From Platerodrilus igneus (lineage: Eukaryota; Arthropoda; Insecta; Coleoptera; Lycidae): a DNA stretch of 64,000 bases. The DNA lies in contig JARFIW010001082.1 of the NCBI GenBank assembly GCA_036346225.1, forward strand, positions 930,001 through 994,000, written 5' to 3'. The notes under the pieces are model-generated. The model searched no databases and was not told the DNA's origin. It was given only the letters and a program-made list of their open reading frames with translations. Of this stretch, positions 10,566 to 23,058 are shown piece by piece; the stretch's first letter is position 1, and each line of letters begins with the position of its first letter. Both the position numbers and the translations under genes were made by a program.

Positions 10566-11700
10566 AAGAATAGAAATCAATGGAGGTACGCATCCAACCA
10601 ATCCCAATATAGATAAATTAATGACGAAAAAAGTAACTGTACTTAAACATGATGATTATTATAAGCAACTCCAAGCATTGGTTGGGTAATATTCTCGAAT
10701 AATGTTAATTGTGTGTAAGGATTTACTGCTAAACTATTAATTCGGCAAATGTCTAGGTGTTGGGGGATCTTGGCGGCCACAGGCTGCTTAACCCCCTTCA
10801 CTGAATTTCGGTGAAATAGGGCTTAAAATTAGAAAACAATAGAAGTGGAACCGAGCTGCATACAGGCTGTGTGTGAATTTCAGGGAACTGAGTAAGCTAG
10901 CTCAGAATATAAATAAGTGCAGGTACGTATCCAACCAGTTTTGAAATGGAAAACCTAACGACGAAAAAATAAGCGCAGATAAAGCTGAAGATTATTATAA
11001 ACAACTACTGGTGTTGGTTGTGAAATATCTGCAACTAATGTTGACTGTGCAAAAATATATAGTGGAGAAATATTAAATCAGCAAATGTTCAAGTGCTGGG
11101 GGAACTTGACAGCCACAGGCTGCTAACCCCCCTTCACAACCACTGAATGCCGGAGAAATAGAGTATATAATTGTAAAACAATAGAAAGAGATCGAACTGC
11201 ATCTAACAAGAAAGAACAGCGCCTATGATGAAAGACAATAAACATAGAAACAAGAAGAAAATTATTGAAAGCATATGTGTGGAGCACAGCGCAGTATGTC
11301 TAGGAAATACGGGCAGTAGGAAAATCAGACAGAAAAACGGTATCAGTCTTTTGGAATGCTGTGCTTCAGATGTATGAGGATGATAGCATGGACACACAAA
11401 GTTGGTAACAAAAAGGTTATAGAAATAGTAGGGGAACAAGGATATGTGTGGAAAAAATAGGAGAAATAGAAGGGCAGAATACGTTCTAAAGCATTTTTGT
11501 GGAATAGTATGGGATATATTACAAGCAGAGATAGGAAAAACGAAGTATATGTAGACCTAGATCAGATAGGGATAGATGCAAACTGTGGAAATTTCAGGGA
11601 AATGTGTAGGTTAGTTCAGAATAGAAAACAATGATGGTACGCGTCTAACCAGTTCCAGGATTGAAGACCTAATGATGATCATTATGTTGATAAATAACTG
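10566..11700 (+). mobile_element. RTE-type LINE 3' tail, several tandem tail copies
   Basis: It opens in the last codons of the LINE ORF (RNQWRYASNQSQ near 10569-10612) and continues through a 3' UTR. It then repeats the same ORF-end plus UTR cassette at about 10870-11165 and 11200-11690, each ending in a variant of CAxxAATAxAxA…GTACGxxTCxAACCAG. The same composite is present behind the fuller LINE at 38980-40110. Open frames across the region have no coding value. The end near 11671 carries ATGATGATCATTATG, consistent with the short TGA-type tails of RTE elements. Confidence 0.75.
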
Positions 11701-12594
11701 GTTATGCAATCCACATACCACAGCAGTTGAGTTAATTCAGAATATGCATCCGGAAATTTAATGTTTTTAGATTTCACTTATTGTATTGTTCTTTCTTTTT
11801 ATATGATACCTCTCGCTTCCTTCATTGCGCATCGCACAGCCCATGAGATTTTGAAAGACTTATACTTTAGAATGACCATTTTTTGTACGCTTATACTATC
11901 CTGTCTATAACTTTAAACGATTGATACAACAACTATTTACAGTTAGAATGTCCCGCTTAAACAAAAAGGAAAATCCTTTAGTACCATTAACTTTTAAGTT
12001 GTATGTTTACACTTTTGGACTAGCGTTCTTTTATTGGCTGTTTGTAACTATACATGTACTAATCGTTTTATTTCAGTGTGACGAATCGTTGTTGGTTTTC
12101 GTTACTATTAGCCACCCTAATCTCCACATACAATAGTATCAATAAACGTCATAATAAATTTTAATATTAACGTCTATAATGAATTCTAAGTTGTTTATTT
12201 GAAGAACTGAATGATCCAATTACGGCAACCCGTTCTCTTAAATTCAACATTTTTAGATTGTACTAAAATTTGTTTGAAATTAAGTAAAAAAGTTTGAATC
12301 AAAATTGTATGGAAAGATTACAACTTGTTTATAACATAAAGGAGCTAAAAAGTGGTGCAATTTTCACAAATTTTTGTTTATTAAGTGCAACATTATTGCT
12401 TAGCAAGCAGACCTAAATATCTTGTCATTTTTAACATTTCACTTATGCAATTAATATTTGAGCTGTAGTATGAAACGTTTCAGCCCAATCGCAATAAGTG
12501 ATAATAAACAAAAGTAGCCTGATTTTTTAAACAAGTTGCAACGAACAAAATTCATTGGTTTGTTTGATAGTCAAGTTTTGTTATAATGACTCAC
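11701..12594. other. Intronic or intergenic DNA, no feature recognised
   Basis: This lies downstream of the NOS exon on its coding strand and is presumably intron. No next NOS exon was found: the expected continuation after SKLQ was not seen on the minus strand as far as the LINE tail. The plus-strand frame 11921-12136 has no recognised similarity. Confidence 0.5.
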
Positions 12595-12757
12595 CTGTAA
12601 TTTTGACCACTGAATTCGTCCAATACATCTAATAGCATTCCTCCAAGCTAACTTAGCTCCATAAACTAACTCCGTTTCTGTAAGCTGATATGCACCTGTA
12701 GACGTTACTTCATTCTGAACTTGTTCCCATCGAGAAACATGGGCCACACTGTTTGCT
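12595..12757 (-). CDS. Nos: Nitric oxide synthase, heme-domain exon
   Basis: One internal exon of 163 bp encodes 54 complete codons of the NOS oxygenase domain. It contains RWEQVQNEV, then [18 protein letters not shown], and [12 protein letters not shown], in which the Cys is the proximal heme ligand. The NOS enzyme makes nitric oxide and citrulline from arginine, with NADPH, heme and tetrahydrobiopterin, in the cytosol. Splice sites are clear on the minus strand: acceptor TTTTCTTTGCAG before AGCAAACAG and donor TTACAG before GTGAGT. The exon starts with one base of a split codon and ends in phase 0. Ile replaces the usual small residue before RCIGR, so the heme loop reads WRNAIRC. Other exons must lie outside the window or beyond the large repeats. 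No disruption is seen within the exon. Confidence 0.96.
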
Positions 12758-12838
12758 CTGCAAAGAAAAATATGTATGTAACTGATACAGAAACCTTGTA
12801 TAAACACTACAGCACACAACCGTAAAGTGTGCTCATAA

Positions 12839-14021
12839 CTAGGGCTGGGTCGGCGTATCGATATATCGATACGTATCGATACGACCCCCGTATCGACCCC
12901 CCCGATACAGCAAAAAATAAATCTTGATATATCGATACTCGATATGTATCGATACGTATCGATACGTATCGATATTCGATATAGAATATGTATCGATATT
13001 CGATACGCAAAATCCCGTATCGCCCACCCCTATATACATACTTATGTCACAAATATTAAACTTGAAACTTGAATTATTTTGATAACAAACAATCTTAAGT
13101 GAAAATCGAATTGTCAGTAAATATTTTATTTTAAAACGATCTTGTGATTTTATTCCCAAAGAAAGAGTAGAAAAATTTATAGATGCGTATCGATTCGTAC
13201 CGATAGGTATCGCTACGTCTCGATATGTATACTTAATCTACACATCTAAACGTTCCGATACGAATCGCTATATATATATCTATACGTACCGCTACGTAAA
13301 TATACGTATCGATATGCATCGATACGAATCGATACGTATCGATACGTATCGATACGCATCGATACGTATCGATACGCATCGATACGAATCGATCTGTATC
13401 GATACGCACCGATACGCATCGATACATATCGATACGCATCGATACGTATCGATACGCATCGATACGTATCGATACGTATCGATACGTATCGATACGTATC
13501 GATATATATCGATATATATATATATATATATATATCTAGGGCTGGGCGATACGGGATTTTGCGTATCGAATATCGATACATATTCTATATCGATATGTAT
13601 CGATATATCGAATATCGATATATATCGATACGTATCGATGCGTATCGATACGTATCGATACGCATCGATATGTATCGATGTGTATCGATACATATCGATA
13701 CGTATCGATTCGTATCGGTGCGTATCGATTCGTATCGATGCGTATCGATACGTATCGATACGCATCTATACGTATCGATACGTATGGATATATAAATATA
13801 TATATAGCGATTCGTATTGGAACGTTTAGATGTGTAGATTAAGTATACATATCGAGACTTAGCAATACGAATCGGTACGAATCAATACGCATCGATAATT
13901 TATCTACTCTTTCTTTGAAAATAAAATCGTTTTAAAATAATGTATTTCCTAACAATTCGATCTTTCACTTAAGATTGTTTGTTATCAAAATAATTAAAGT
14001 TTCAAGTTTAATATTTGTGAC

Positions 14022-14063
<42 letters not shown>

Positions 14064-14338
14064 AGGGGTGCCGGATAAAGGATTTTGCGTATCGAATATC
14101 GATACATATTCTATATCGAATATCGATACGTATCGATACGTATCAATACGTATCGATGCGTATCGATATGTATCGATGCGTATCGATACGTATCGATGCG
14201 TATCGATACATATCGATACGTATCGATACATATCGAGTATCGATATATCGATATTTATTTTTCGCTGTATCGGGGGGGTCGATACGGGGGTCGTATCGAT
14301 ACGTATCGATATATCGATACGCCGACCCAGCCCTATAT
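12839..14338. repeat. TATCGATACG foldback array with hAT-like ends (copy 1)
   Basis: Hundreds of bases are built of a 10-bp unit, TATCGATACG, and one-base variants (TATCGATGCG, TATCGATTCG). The whole block is an imperfect inverted repeat: AGGGCTGGGTCGGCGTATCG at 12840 is matched by CGCCGACCCAGCCCT at 14336. AT-rich spacers at 13020-13200 and 13860-14030 mirror each other, and a third terminus, CTAGGGCTGGGCGATACGGG, sits near 13536. TAGGGCTGGGC resembles ends of hAT-type MITEs. (TA)n runs occur at 13513-13533 and 14030-14060. Because the unit lacks stop codons in most frames, long Tyr/Arg/Ser/Ile open frames appear on both strands; these are artefacts. Confidence 0.85.
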
Positions 14339-14654
14339 ATATCCTAAAGCAAAATTTAAATGTCGATCGATCACTAAACCTGTAAGATAATAGCACAAGA
14401 AGTATTGTAATAGCTAAGTGCAGTACCTGCACAGAAGTCTATATTGGGTTGTAATTTATGATGATTGTTTTCACTGTACTATTATTGCACACAAACCTAA
14501 ATTGACAAAAGCTCAACCTTTAGACGACGTCATTAATGATGAAGAATTATGAAGGACCTCCAACAAATGCAATATGAGAGTAACCGCAAGCTTTACTTAT
14601 ATTTTTCACTGCATTGCAAACGTGTTTTATAGAGATGGTATCTATCATCAAAAG
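14339..14654 (+). repeat. Flank shared with the centre of the giant palindrome
   Basis: This sequence matches 23059-23374 almost base for base and matches 20930-21235 in inverted orientation. The match to 23059-23374 stops abruptly after ATCTATCATCAAAAG in both places, then the two loci diverge. No gene content is recognised. Confidence 0.85.
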
Positions 14655-17099
14655 TTATGTAAAATAGTTTTAGCATCTACGGGTAGTACACATGTAATTC
14701 ATGAGAAAATGGATCGTGTAATTATCTTCGGGGTTCTATAGAATTAGTTGTTATTATTGAGTAAATGCGGTTTGGGAAACCCAGCACTGCTCGAGAAACG
14801 AATTTTAATTATTATTTTGTCTTTTGGGTTGTAAACGTTTTCCACGATTTGAAGAGATATGGCATTGTTTCGAATAATGAAAATGCGATACGTACAAGGA
14901 GTGGTGGACGACGGCAGTGATAGCATTCTACCCGTAATTATCTTACCTATAATACATTATACAGCAGTGCCTTAGTGTATGGAGTTCACCCTTCCATTGG
15001 TACCGGATTTATTACCACAAACCTTTGACGTTTTTTTTAATGATGTAGGTACAATGAACTCCAACCGTATTTGCACATAGAAAAGAATTTGAACATGCAG
15101 CCCGATTTATGTAAAGGAATGACATCATTGGTATTTAGCGTGATAACGTTGTATACAAGAATCCATTAATTACCCTAATTTAATTAATTAGAGGACAAAA
15201 GGGAAGCTTAGTCTAGTAATTTTGCATGGTTAATTTGCAAAACTAAATAATAATGATAGCAAACTCTTGTGAAACAGTTTACGTCTTTTGCTTTAATAGG
15301 AACATTCTCTACTCTCTAACCTTTCTGTAGGATATTTATCCTAAAACTAAACTTCTTTGTATTCTTCTACCTCCATTTCAGCCGTAGGCACCTGTATATA
15401 ACATAAGAGTGATTCTCCTCCGCTCAAAGTTGCTGACTACATTTTGACTGGTTGAGCAGTGCTTTTTTTTTGGTCTATCGCTTTTGCTCAACGCGAGCCC
15501 TTCCTCTTCTTTTTTCTACCGGGTTCCTATGAAGCTATAAACACCCCATCTCTATTTTTGCCTTATCTATTATATCAAGATCTATATTTTTCGTATACTT
15601 TCTAAGTCGCTGCATAGTTTAGAAAGTTATTACTCCACGATATTGGGCCGCGGGTGAGGGGACATCCGTCTGGCTTTCGTCGGGTCTACCCTAAAACCGA
15701 CGACAGTGCAGCTTGTTATTGATTTGGTCTGCGGGTTAATTTTCTTGCGACGCTTCGTGACTTAGTTCGTTTGCGTGTGATTACTAAGCCCAAGGTTACG
15801 GGGTCGATTCCTGACACGGATATCTTGAAAAATGCTTGGCGAGAATTTTTCACAAAAATACGCCCTCGTTGGGATGAAATGTAAAATGTAGATCGCATTG
15901 GGAGTGTTGTCACGCACGTTAAAATTTCCTACCTGACTTGGAATAGCAAATTTTCGGCAAAATTCAAAATTTCCAGGTAAAAATCTCGCTTTCTGGCCAT
16001 TGTAATACCATCGGTTGGAACATTCGAAAATCAAATGTAGGGCTGAGCCCTCTTAATCGACGCAAGGCTGCAGGGTCTGCATCTACATTCCTACCCTACT
16101 TGTAGGAATTAAGAGCAAATAATAAGATTTACGGGCACGTATTTCAAAGATGACCGCCTGTACGTGATGCAAAATTTATAAAATAGAAATTTTGGAATGT
16201 GGCGTTTGTTTGTTCGCTCACTCAGTGCAGTTCGGGTTTTCACGGCTACTATAAGGAGCCCTAACGGCACATGTGAGAATAAGGTACAAACTTATAAATG
16301 AAGTTGTACTATGCAAAATATTTCTTATTTAGCTAGTTCCAAGGAATTGTTTGCTTAAGTTTGGGGTTTGTTACTCTGTTTTCTCTTATTATCCTTATTT
16401 ATGTCGATATTCTGTAAAACTGTACACTAGAATAATATAAAAGCTGCTGAGTATGATATCTTAGTGAACCCGTTTGAAGTTTTTGTATTTATACAATTAG
16501 CGGAAAGTAAATTAGGCACTACTTTCAGAATCAAATTGTATAGACAACAACAAATTACTAATTCGAAAGAAATATGTATAATTCTTTACGAGTTAAATAA
16601 CAAAACGTATTTTCATCTCATGAATTATAGAGTAAAACACCAAATGCTTGGGGTGTCTCTACCAGCAGATAAAATAAGCACCATCATTTACTCTTTCGTG
16701 CAACTGTAGTGCTTACATTTTCTGTATTCTTTTGCCAATATTTTAACACAGTCAAGAGGTCGTTTAGCTTAGAATGCAATTTTCCGGAAAAACGAATATA
16801 CTATTTGTATATCTATAAGTGTGTTTTCTCAGAAATATAACCCTACATAGGACATACATTGTTCGTAATCGCTTAAACCTCTTGCTCCACAATCGTCGAT
16901 ATTTACGTAGTTAGAAAAAACTTTAATTTAAATTTTATATATTTAGGTTTGACAGAGTTCTGAAATATTGTAACAAGATTACTACGTATAATTGTAGAGA
17001 GCTAAACAGATTATAATGGATGTAGGGTGAAATTTATCTTACAAAGAATACGCCTGTGACTTACAGTCAAGCTACGCATTTTTCAATAAAATTTAATCG

Positions 17100-17420
17100 C
17101 CTTTATTCATCTTAAACTACTCATCTGAGTTAAGCACTTACGGGGAAGTCTTACCGCAAAGGTAAAATAGTGCAGGCGAGAGAAATATATTTTTGAAGTA
17201 TGGAGTTGTTTGAAAGTTGTTAGCCTATTATCAATTCAATGGGCCTAGATAGTCTTCGCAGATTTGAATAAAACTTGTGATGCGATTAACGTATTTTTTC
17301 CCTACCTTAGCCGTAAGTGACACTTACGTCACTAGACGACCTTCCGTAAGTTGCATTTACTAGGATGGCTGTGAAGTGGGACGTAAATTTATACTTACTT
17401 TCCTTGGGACGTAAGTGATT
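17100..17420. repeat. Cluster of ACTTACG / CGTAAGT motifs
   Basis: CACTTACGG, CCGTAAGTGACACTTACGTC, CCGTAAGTTGC, ATACTTACTTTCC and GACGTAAGTGATT occur in about 300 bp, including one perfect short palindrome. The cluster is mirrored in the other arm at about 27430-27740. Confidence 0.6.
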
Positions 17421-17594
17421 GTCATCCATGGTTACAAATCCATGGTTACGGGTCTAAGCCCACATTAAATAATTCTCTATTTTTATTTGAATTTTAAACT
17501 TAATTTAAGGGCATTTTAATGATTTTGAATTTAGAGGTAGGAAAAATAATATACATACCGCGGGACGTAGAGATTTACGGTGCTTCGACATTTT

Positions 17595-17625
17595 ACAGCT
17601 CGCTTCGCTCGGGCTGTAAACCGTT
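17595..17625. repeat. Short hairpin, ACAGCTCGCTTCGCTCGGGCTGT
   Basis: A near-perfect inverted repeat with a TTCG-type loop (AGCTCGC … GCTCGGGCT); mirrored near 27210-27235. GC-rich within AT-rich surroundings. Confidence 0.6.
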
Positions 17626-19139
17626 TCATCACCGTATGTCCGTTAGTATGTAATATACTATATTTCCATTTGATATCGGCTGCGATTAATTACATGACTT
17701 GACTTGCCAATAAATATTGGATGAGGTTTACTGTAAGCGACAACACGGGCTTGCACACAAGTAGGGTAACCTTCCATTGAAACTCTCTTTATTTTGTAAT
17801 AAATTTACAATTGTTTTGATAATTTTGATTTACATTTGAGGTATAATCACAAGGCGGCGCTAGTTTCAGTATAGCAAACCATACTACTGTTCAACCATTT
17901 TTGTCAAAGAGTTTAGATCGCTGGTCAGAACGGCCGTGTGACTGCGCATGTATAGCAGCAACAGATTATGTATACTTAAACTCTAGGAGATTGTATAAGC
18001 TTGTGCTATGCTAGATTATCACCATTCTATACGAATTTCTATGATTGCAATTAGCTTCGAAAACTTAATGCTAAACGTTATAAAATGACACGCGATCATC
18101 GTGAGTACTTTATCAATTCAACGTTACGCCATGTATGATCATGATAATAACTGAAATAGAAATAGGTACCGGGGGTGAATGAAAAATATTCAATTTTACT
18201 AATGCACGCTTTGATTCAGAACTTCAACAATCTTAATTATGTCGCAACTGTAAGAACTGCCAATTTCTTGACAGTTTTATTACAAAATGCGTATGGTAAT
18301 TGATCTGAACGAGATCAAGTCGCTGAACATCTGATCTATGCAGTAGCAGAGTTCTGTTTATTACAGAAATCACAGTGGGTATGTCAAATCGCGAACGAGA
18401 TCCTTTTACAAGATTCAACAGATTTACTTTCCTTCACGATAAACGTATTTATTTCACCCAGACACGATTCACGTCGCCCTTAATTTATTTAAAAGACCAA
18501 TCAAAGCGTCTCCGATCCTCGAAAATGCCCCGTTAATCTGACCGCATTGACTCCATTAGAAAATATCACTTCCATGCCACATCGCTACGACATGATAGTA
18601 TCCATCACATGAGATCCGAACAGACCCGTCCCGACCATCGCCAGCCGCCAACCAAAATCAATGGTCATACTTGAAGTTGGAGATCAGCGGTGGCTGCTAG
18701 AACCATCATCGAAATGACCGATCTATGATTGAACGTTGCGAAAAACAATGGCTCAACGTCTCACTAATGACCGGATATGCAGGTGAGATAATCTTTTCTG
18801 AATTCAACGCTAGCGCGATGAGGCATTTATGGAAAACTAATAAAATGAACTAGTTCACTCATGGGGGTGGAATTGAAAAGCGATCTCAATTTTAATTTCA
18901 CGCAAGCAGTTTGAAAGCATATTTACGGACGCAGTACCTCAGGCGACGGGTAATTTCTTCGACCTTATCGTATTTGTCATATGTAATTTGCGCGTTGTAC
19001 CCATTTATCATATCGAAAGCATCCACCTACTAGTTCTGATTTCAGAATTTACACTTGTGCAAATCGAAAACGAACAGCTGAAACTTGTATGTCAATTCCA
19101 ACACCACAATAAAGTCGACGCTTTACAAGGCGAGTAGAG

Positions 19140-19610
19140 TAACGTTCCTCCTCATGCCTCATGCCATCTTCAAGCCCTCCGCCTCAGCCTGCTTCATGCC
19201 GCCCCTTTGCTCCTCCCACCGCCTCACAGGCGTCTCCTCCTCCGCACGTCTCACCGCCGCTTCGTCTGCCGCTCTCACGCACCGCTTCGCCCGCTCCTCT
19301 CGCTCGCCACCGCCTCCGCCTCCGCCTCCGTATCCGCCTCAGCCTCCGCTTCCTCCGCCTCGCTCTCATCCGCCTCGCCTCGCACTCGCATCTGCCCATT
19401 CCGTCCCGTCCCGTCTCACCTCCGACCGTTTCTCTAGCCTTCAGCCTCTGCCTTCGCTTCCGCTTCCGCACGCTACTTCGTCTGCGTCCATCACTTGCAA
19501 GCCGTCTTCTACGTCTCTGCCCCGCCTTACTTCCACCTGCGTCATCGCGCATCTTCCGCACCATCCCTCTGTCTCCGCCTCACGTTCATCCGCCACACCC
19601 GCGAATAACG
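19140..19610. repeat. GC-rich hexamer repeat, left arm copy
   Basis: Degenerate CCGCCT / TCCGCC hexamers keep several frames open on both strands. It is the inverted, more degenerate partner of 24890-25440. The lack of stops follows from the hexamer, so no gene is called. Confidence 0.8.
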
Positions 19611-20929
19611 AGTAATAAACAAAGCTTAAAGGAAGCGCAACAAAGTATCGTGTTTATAACGTTATACGATTCTTCTTATTGAACTGTACATTTCGGTGGT
19701 ACTTAACATTCTCAATTACGTCTGCTAGTTGCGCACGTACACAAATGCAATGGAAGTGTAACATCCGTTAATAATCCCGACCTTCTGTTCAATCAATCGT
19801 TTACATACATGTTTTAGATTTACGTCGATCAGCAGGTACAATTTTGATAACTTTATACGACCACTATTAAAGACTTTACATCATCTTCCTTAACAAAATG
19901 TACAATTCCTTATAATTTCTCCATATGATCCACAATCTCGATGATTTTAAAATTTTTCTTTCAAGGTTTTACCAAACTTTGAATGTAACATATTTAATTT
20001 AATTAATTACTTTTAAACAATGTTTATTTTCTGCATAACAATCTTCTATAATGAGAATTTGAATTGATAATAACATTACACGATTTATACGAAAATATAA
20101 AAGTTATCGATCTGAAAAACATTTATCAATTTCTTACCGATGCCAAGAACCAGGTAATTTTCAGATATATTTAAATCAAGAGAACACTAAGAACAAAAGG
20201 TGAAAACATAAATGTTTACGAACATAAGATGAAAAATTCAGACCAAAAACAAAGTTTAAAAAAAAGTACTTGCTTTGATACCCAAACATAATGATATCAA
20301 ATGAACGTTGTAAACAGATGCGATAATTCCAGAATATCAGCTACCGTGAGCTTTCTGATTCTCTAAAATATTCAAAGAACAACGACTTCATGTTCTTAAC
20401 CACAAAAGATTGAGTGACATGATATAATCGACTTAAGAATCATGGAAGATTTTAAAATTTTGCAAAATTTTGAAATCACACCGACAACATATTAAACACA
20501 TTGATAAATAATATAAGTCAATCTTTCCAACAACTGCCTTGCTCTTATTTTAACAACTGCCGGTTAATCAGTTGCACAGCTGAGCACTTCAAATTAAAAT
20601 TATAAAAAATATTGAAATTCACAGTTCAGGACCAATTAAATTTGGCATCATTTCATTGAATCTAATATGCCAGATAAGTTGAGTATTCAAAATTTAGAGC
20701 AGATAAAACAAAGCACCTAAAGTTGAATTTGTTAATAAAAATATTTTAATTTTAAAGCGAAACTATTTTATAAAGATACTTGCATTCAATATTATAAACT
20801 TTTGATTGTAAATATTAGTCCAAATTTATTGATTTTTTATTCCTGAATAGTATGTACAGAGATTGCACAATCTTAAACCAATAATTTGACAAAACGAATT
20901 TCATTTGTCAATAACTGAAGTCATTGTAA

Positions 20930-21235
20930 TCGGTAGATGCACGCCAGAACGCCGAAACGCTTGATGACAGATACCATCTCAAAACACGTTTGTAATGCAG
21001 TGAAAACAGCAGTGCAGCTTACCTCAGCATTGTTGAGGTCCTTCATAATCCATCTTCACACTGACGTCGTCAAGGTTGAGCTTTGTCAATCGGTTTGTGT
21101 GCACAGACAGTGAAACTAATCATCATAAATTACAACCCAATATAGACTTCATGTCAGGACGCACTTATATACAATTTGCTTGTCTATTGATCTTACAGGT
21201 TTATGATCGATCGACTTTAAATTTGCTTTAGCGAT
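20930..21235 (-). repeat. Inverted copy of the palindrome-centre flank
   Basis: Reverse complement of 23059-23400 with several small deletions, including the junction GCGTTTCGG…TTCTGGCG. It lies on the left side of the central TATCGATACG block. Confidence 0.75.
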
Positions 21236-21492
21236 AATAGGCTGGTCGGCGATCGATATCGATACGTATCGATACGACCGTATCGACCCCCGATACAGCG
21301 AAAAATAAATATCGATATATCGATACCGATATGTATCGAACGTATCGATATGTCGATACGCATCGATACGTATCGATACGCATCGATACGATATCGATAC
21401 GCATCGATACGTATTGATACGTATCGATCGTACGATATTCGATATAGAATATCGTATCGAATTCGATACGCAAATCTTTATCCGGCACCCCT

Positions 21493-21532
<40 letters not shown>

Positions 21533-22038
21533 CATACAAATATTAAACTTGAACTTAATTATTTTGATAACAAACAATCTTCAGTGAAAGATCGAATTGT
21601 TAGAAATACATTATTTTAAAACGATTTTATTTTCAAAGAAAGAGTAGATAAATATCGATGCGTATCGATTCGTACCGATTCGTATTGCTAAGTCTCGATA
21701 TGTATACTTAATCTACACATCTAAACGTTCCAATACGAATCGCTATATATATTTATATATATCATACGATCGATACGTATAGATGCGTATCGATACGTAT
21801 CGATACCGCATCGATACGAATCGATACGCACCGATACGAATCGATACGTATCGATATCGTATCGATACGCACCGATACATATCGATATATCGATACGCAT
21901 CGATACGTATCGATACGCATCGATACGTATCGATACGCACGATACGTATCGATATATACGATATTCGATATATCGATACATATCGATATAGAATATGTAT
22001 CGATATTCGATACGCAAAATCCTGATCGCCCAGCCCCT

Positions 22039-22082
<44 letters not shown>

Positions 22083-22754
22083 ATATATCGATACGTATCG
22101 ATATGCATCGATACGAATCGATCTGTATCGATACGCACCGATACGCATCGATACATATCGATACAGCATCGATACGTATCGATACGCAGTACGATAACGT
22201 ATCGATACGTATCGATACGTATCGATATATCGATATATATCGATATATATATATATATATATATATATCTAGGGCTGGGCGATACGGGATTTTGCGTATC
22301 GAATATCGACATATTCTATATCGATATGTATCGATATATCGAATATCGATATATCGATACGTATCGATGCGTATCGATACGTATCGATGCGTATCGATAT
22401 CGTATCGATGTATCGGTGCGTATCGATACATCGATACGTATCGATTCGTATCGGTGCGTATCGATTCGTATCGATGCGTATCGATACGTATCGATACGCA
22501 TCTATACGTATCGATACGCATGGATATATAAATATATATAGCGATTCGTATTGGAACGTTTAGATGTGTAGATTAAGTATCATATCGAGACTTAGCAATA
22601 CGAATCGGTACGAATCGATACGCATCGATAATTTATCTACTCTTTCTTTGAAAATAAAATCGTTTTAAAATAATGTATTTCCTAACAATTCGATCTTTCA
22701 CTTAAGATTGTTTGTTATCAAAATAATTAAAGTTTCAAGTTTAATATTTGTGAC

Positions 22755-22796
<42 letters not shown>

Positions 22797-23058
22797 AGTG
22801 CCGGATAAAGGATTTTGCGTATCGAATATCGATACATATTCTATATCGAATATCGATACGCTATCGATACGTATCAATACGTATCGATGCGTATCGATAT
22901 GTATCGATGCGTATCGATACGTATCGATGCGTATCGATACATATCGATCGTATCGATACATATCGAGTATCGATATATCGATATTTATTTTCGCGTATCG
23001 GGGTCGATACGGGGTCGTATCGATACGTATCGATATATCGATACGCCGACCCAGCCCT
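21236..23058. repeat. TATCGATACG foldback array, copy 2, at the palindrome centre
   Basis: Same organisation as 12839-14338: hAT-like terminus near 21238 (AGGCTGGTCGGCG), arrays of TATCGATACG, AT-rich spacers at 21540-21720 and 22550-22760, (TA)n runs at 21497-21530, 22043-22078 and 22760-22792, and the closing CGACCCAGCCCTA at 23058. Compared with copy 1 it lacks one to a few bases at many places (GGCTGG for GGGCTGGG, CGGGG for CGGGGGGG). The centre of the giant palindrome falls inside it, near 22425. No genes. Confidence 0.85.

Larger units (their letters stand above)
14655..22424. repeat. Left arm of a giant inverted repeat
   Basis: It starts TTATGTAAAATAGTTTTAGC at 14655 and pairs with the right arm so that paired coordinates sum to about 44850. 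From 14655 to about 17930 the two arms are nearly identical: the 65-codon frame at 15716-15913 is repeated exactly at 28935-29132, and the frame at 14744-14926 differs by one residue from 29924-30106. Inside 17930 the arms still align but with many substitutions and indels. No gene is recognised; a GC-rich hexamer repeat lies at 19140-19610, and the poly-purine/pyrimidine frames there are not genes. Confidence 0.9.

Noticed and set aside
12807..14432. Long Tyr/Arg/Ser/Ile-rich open frames on both strands (also 21149-23120)
   Set aside because: They come from the 10-bp TATCGATACG unit, which gives stop-free frames on both strands; no start context, composition or splice evidence supports a gene.
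15716..16034. Frames repeated exactly in the right arm (28781-29132) as a possible conserved gene
   Set aside because: Identity reflects arm identity at DNA level; two overlapping frames are equally conserved, so no sign of protein selection.
19085..19682. Ser/Pro-rich and Arg-rich open frames
   Set aside because: Explained by degenerate CCGCCT hexamers; both strands are open at once and the inverted partner does not conserve the protein.
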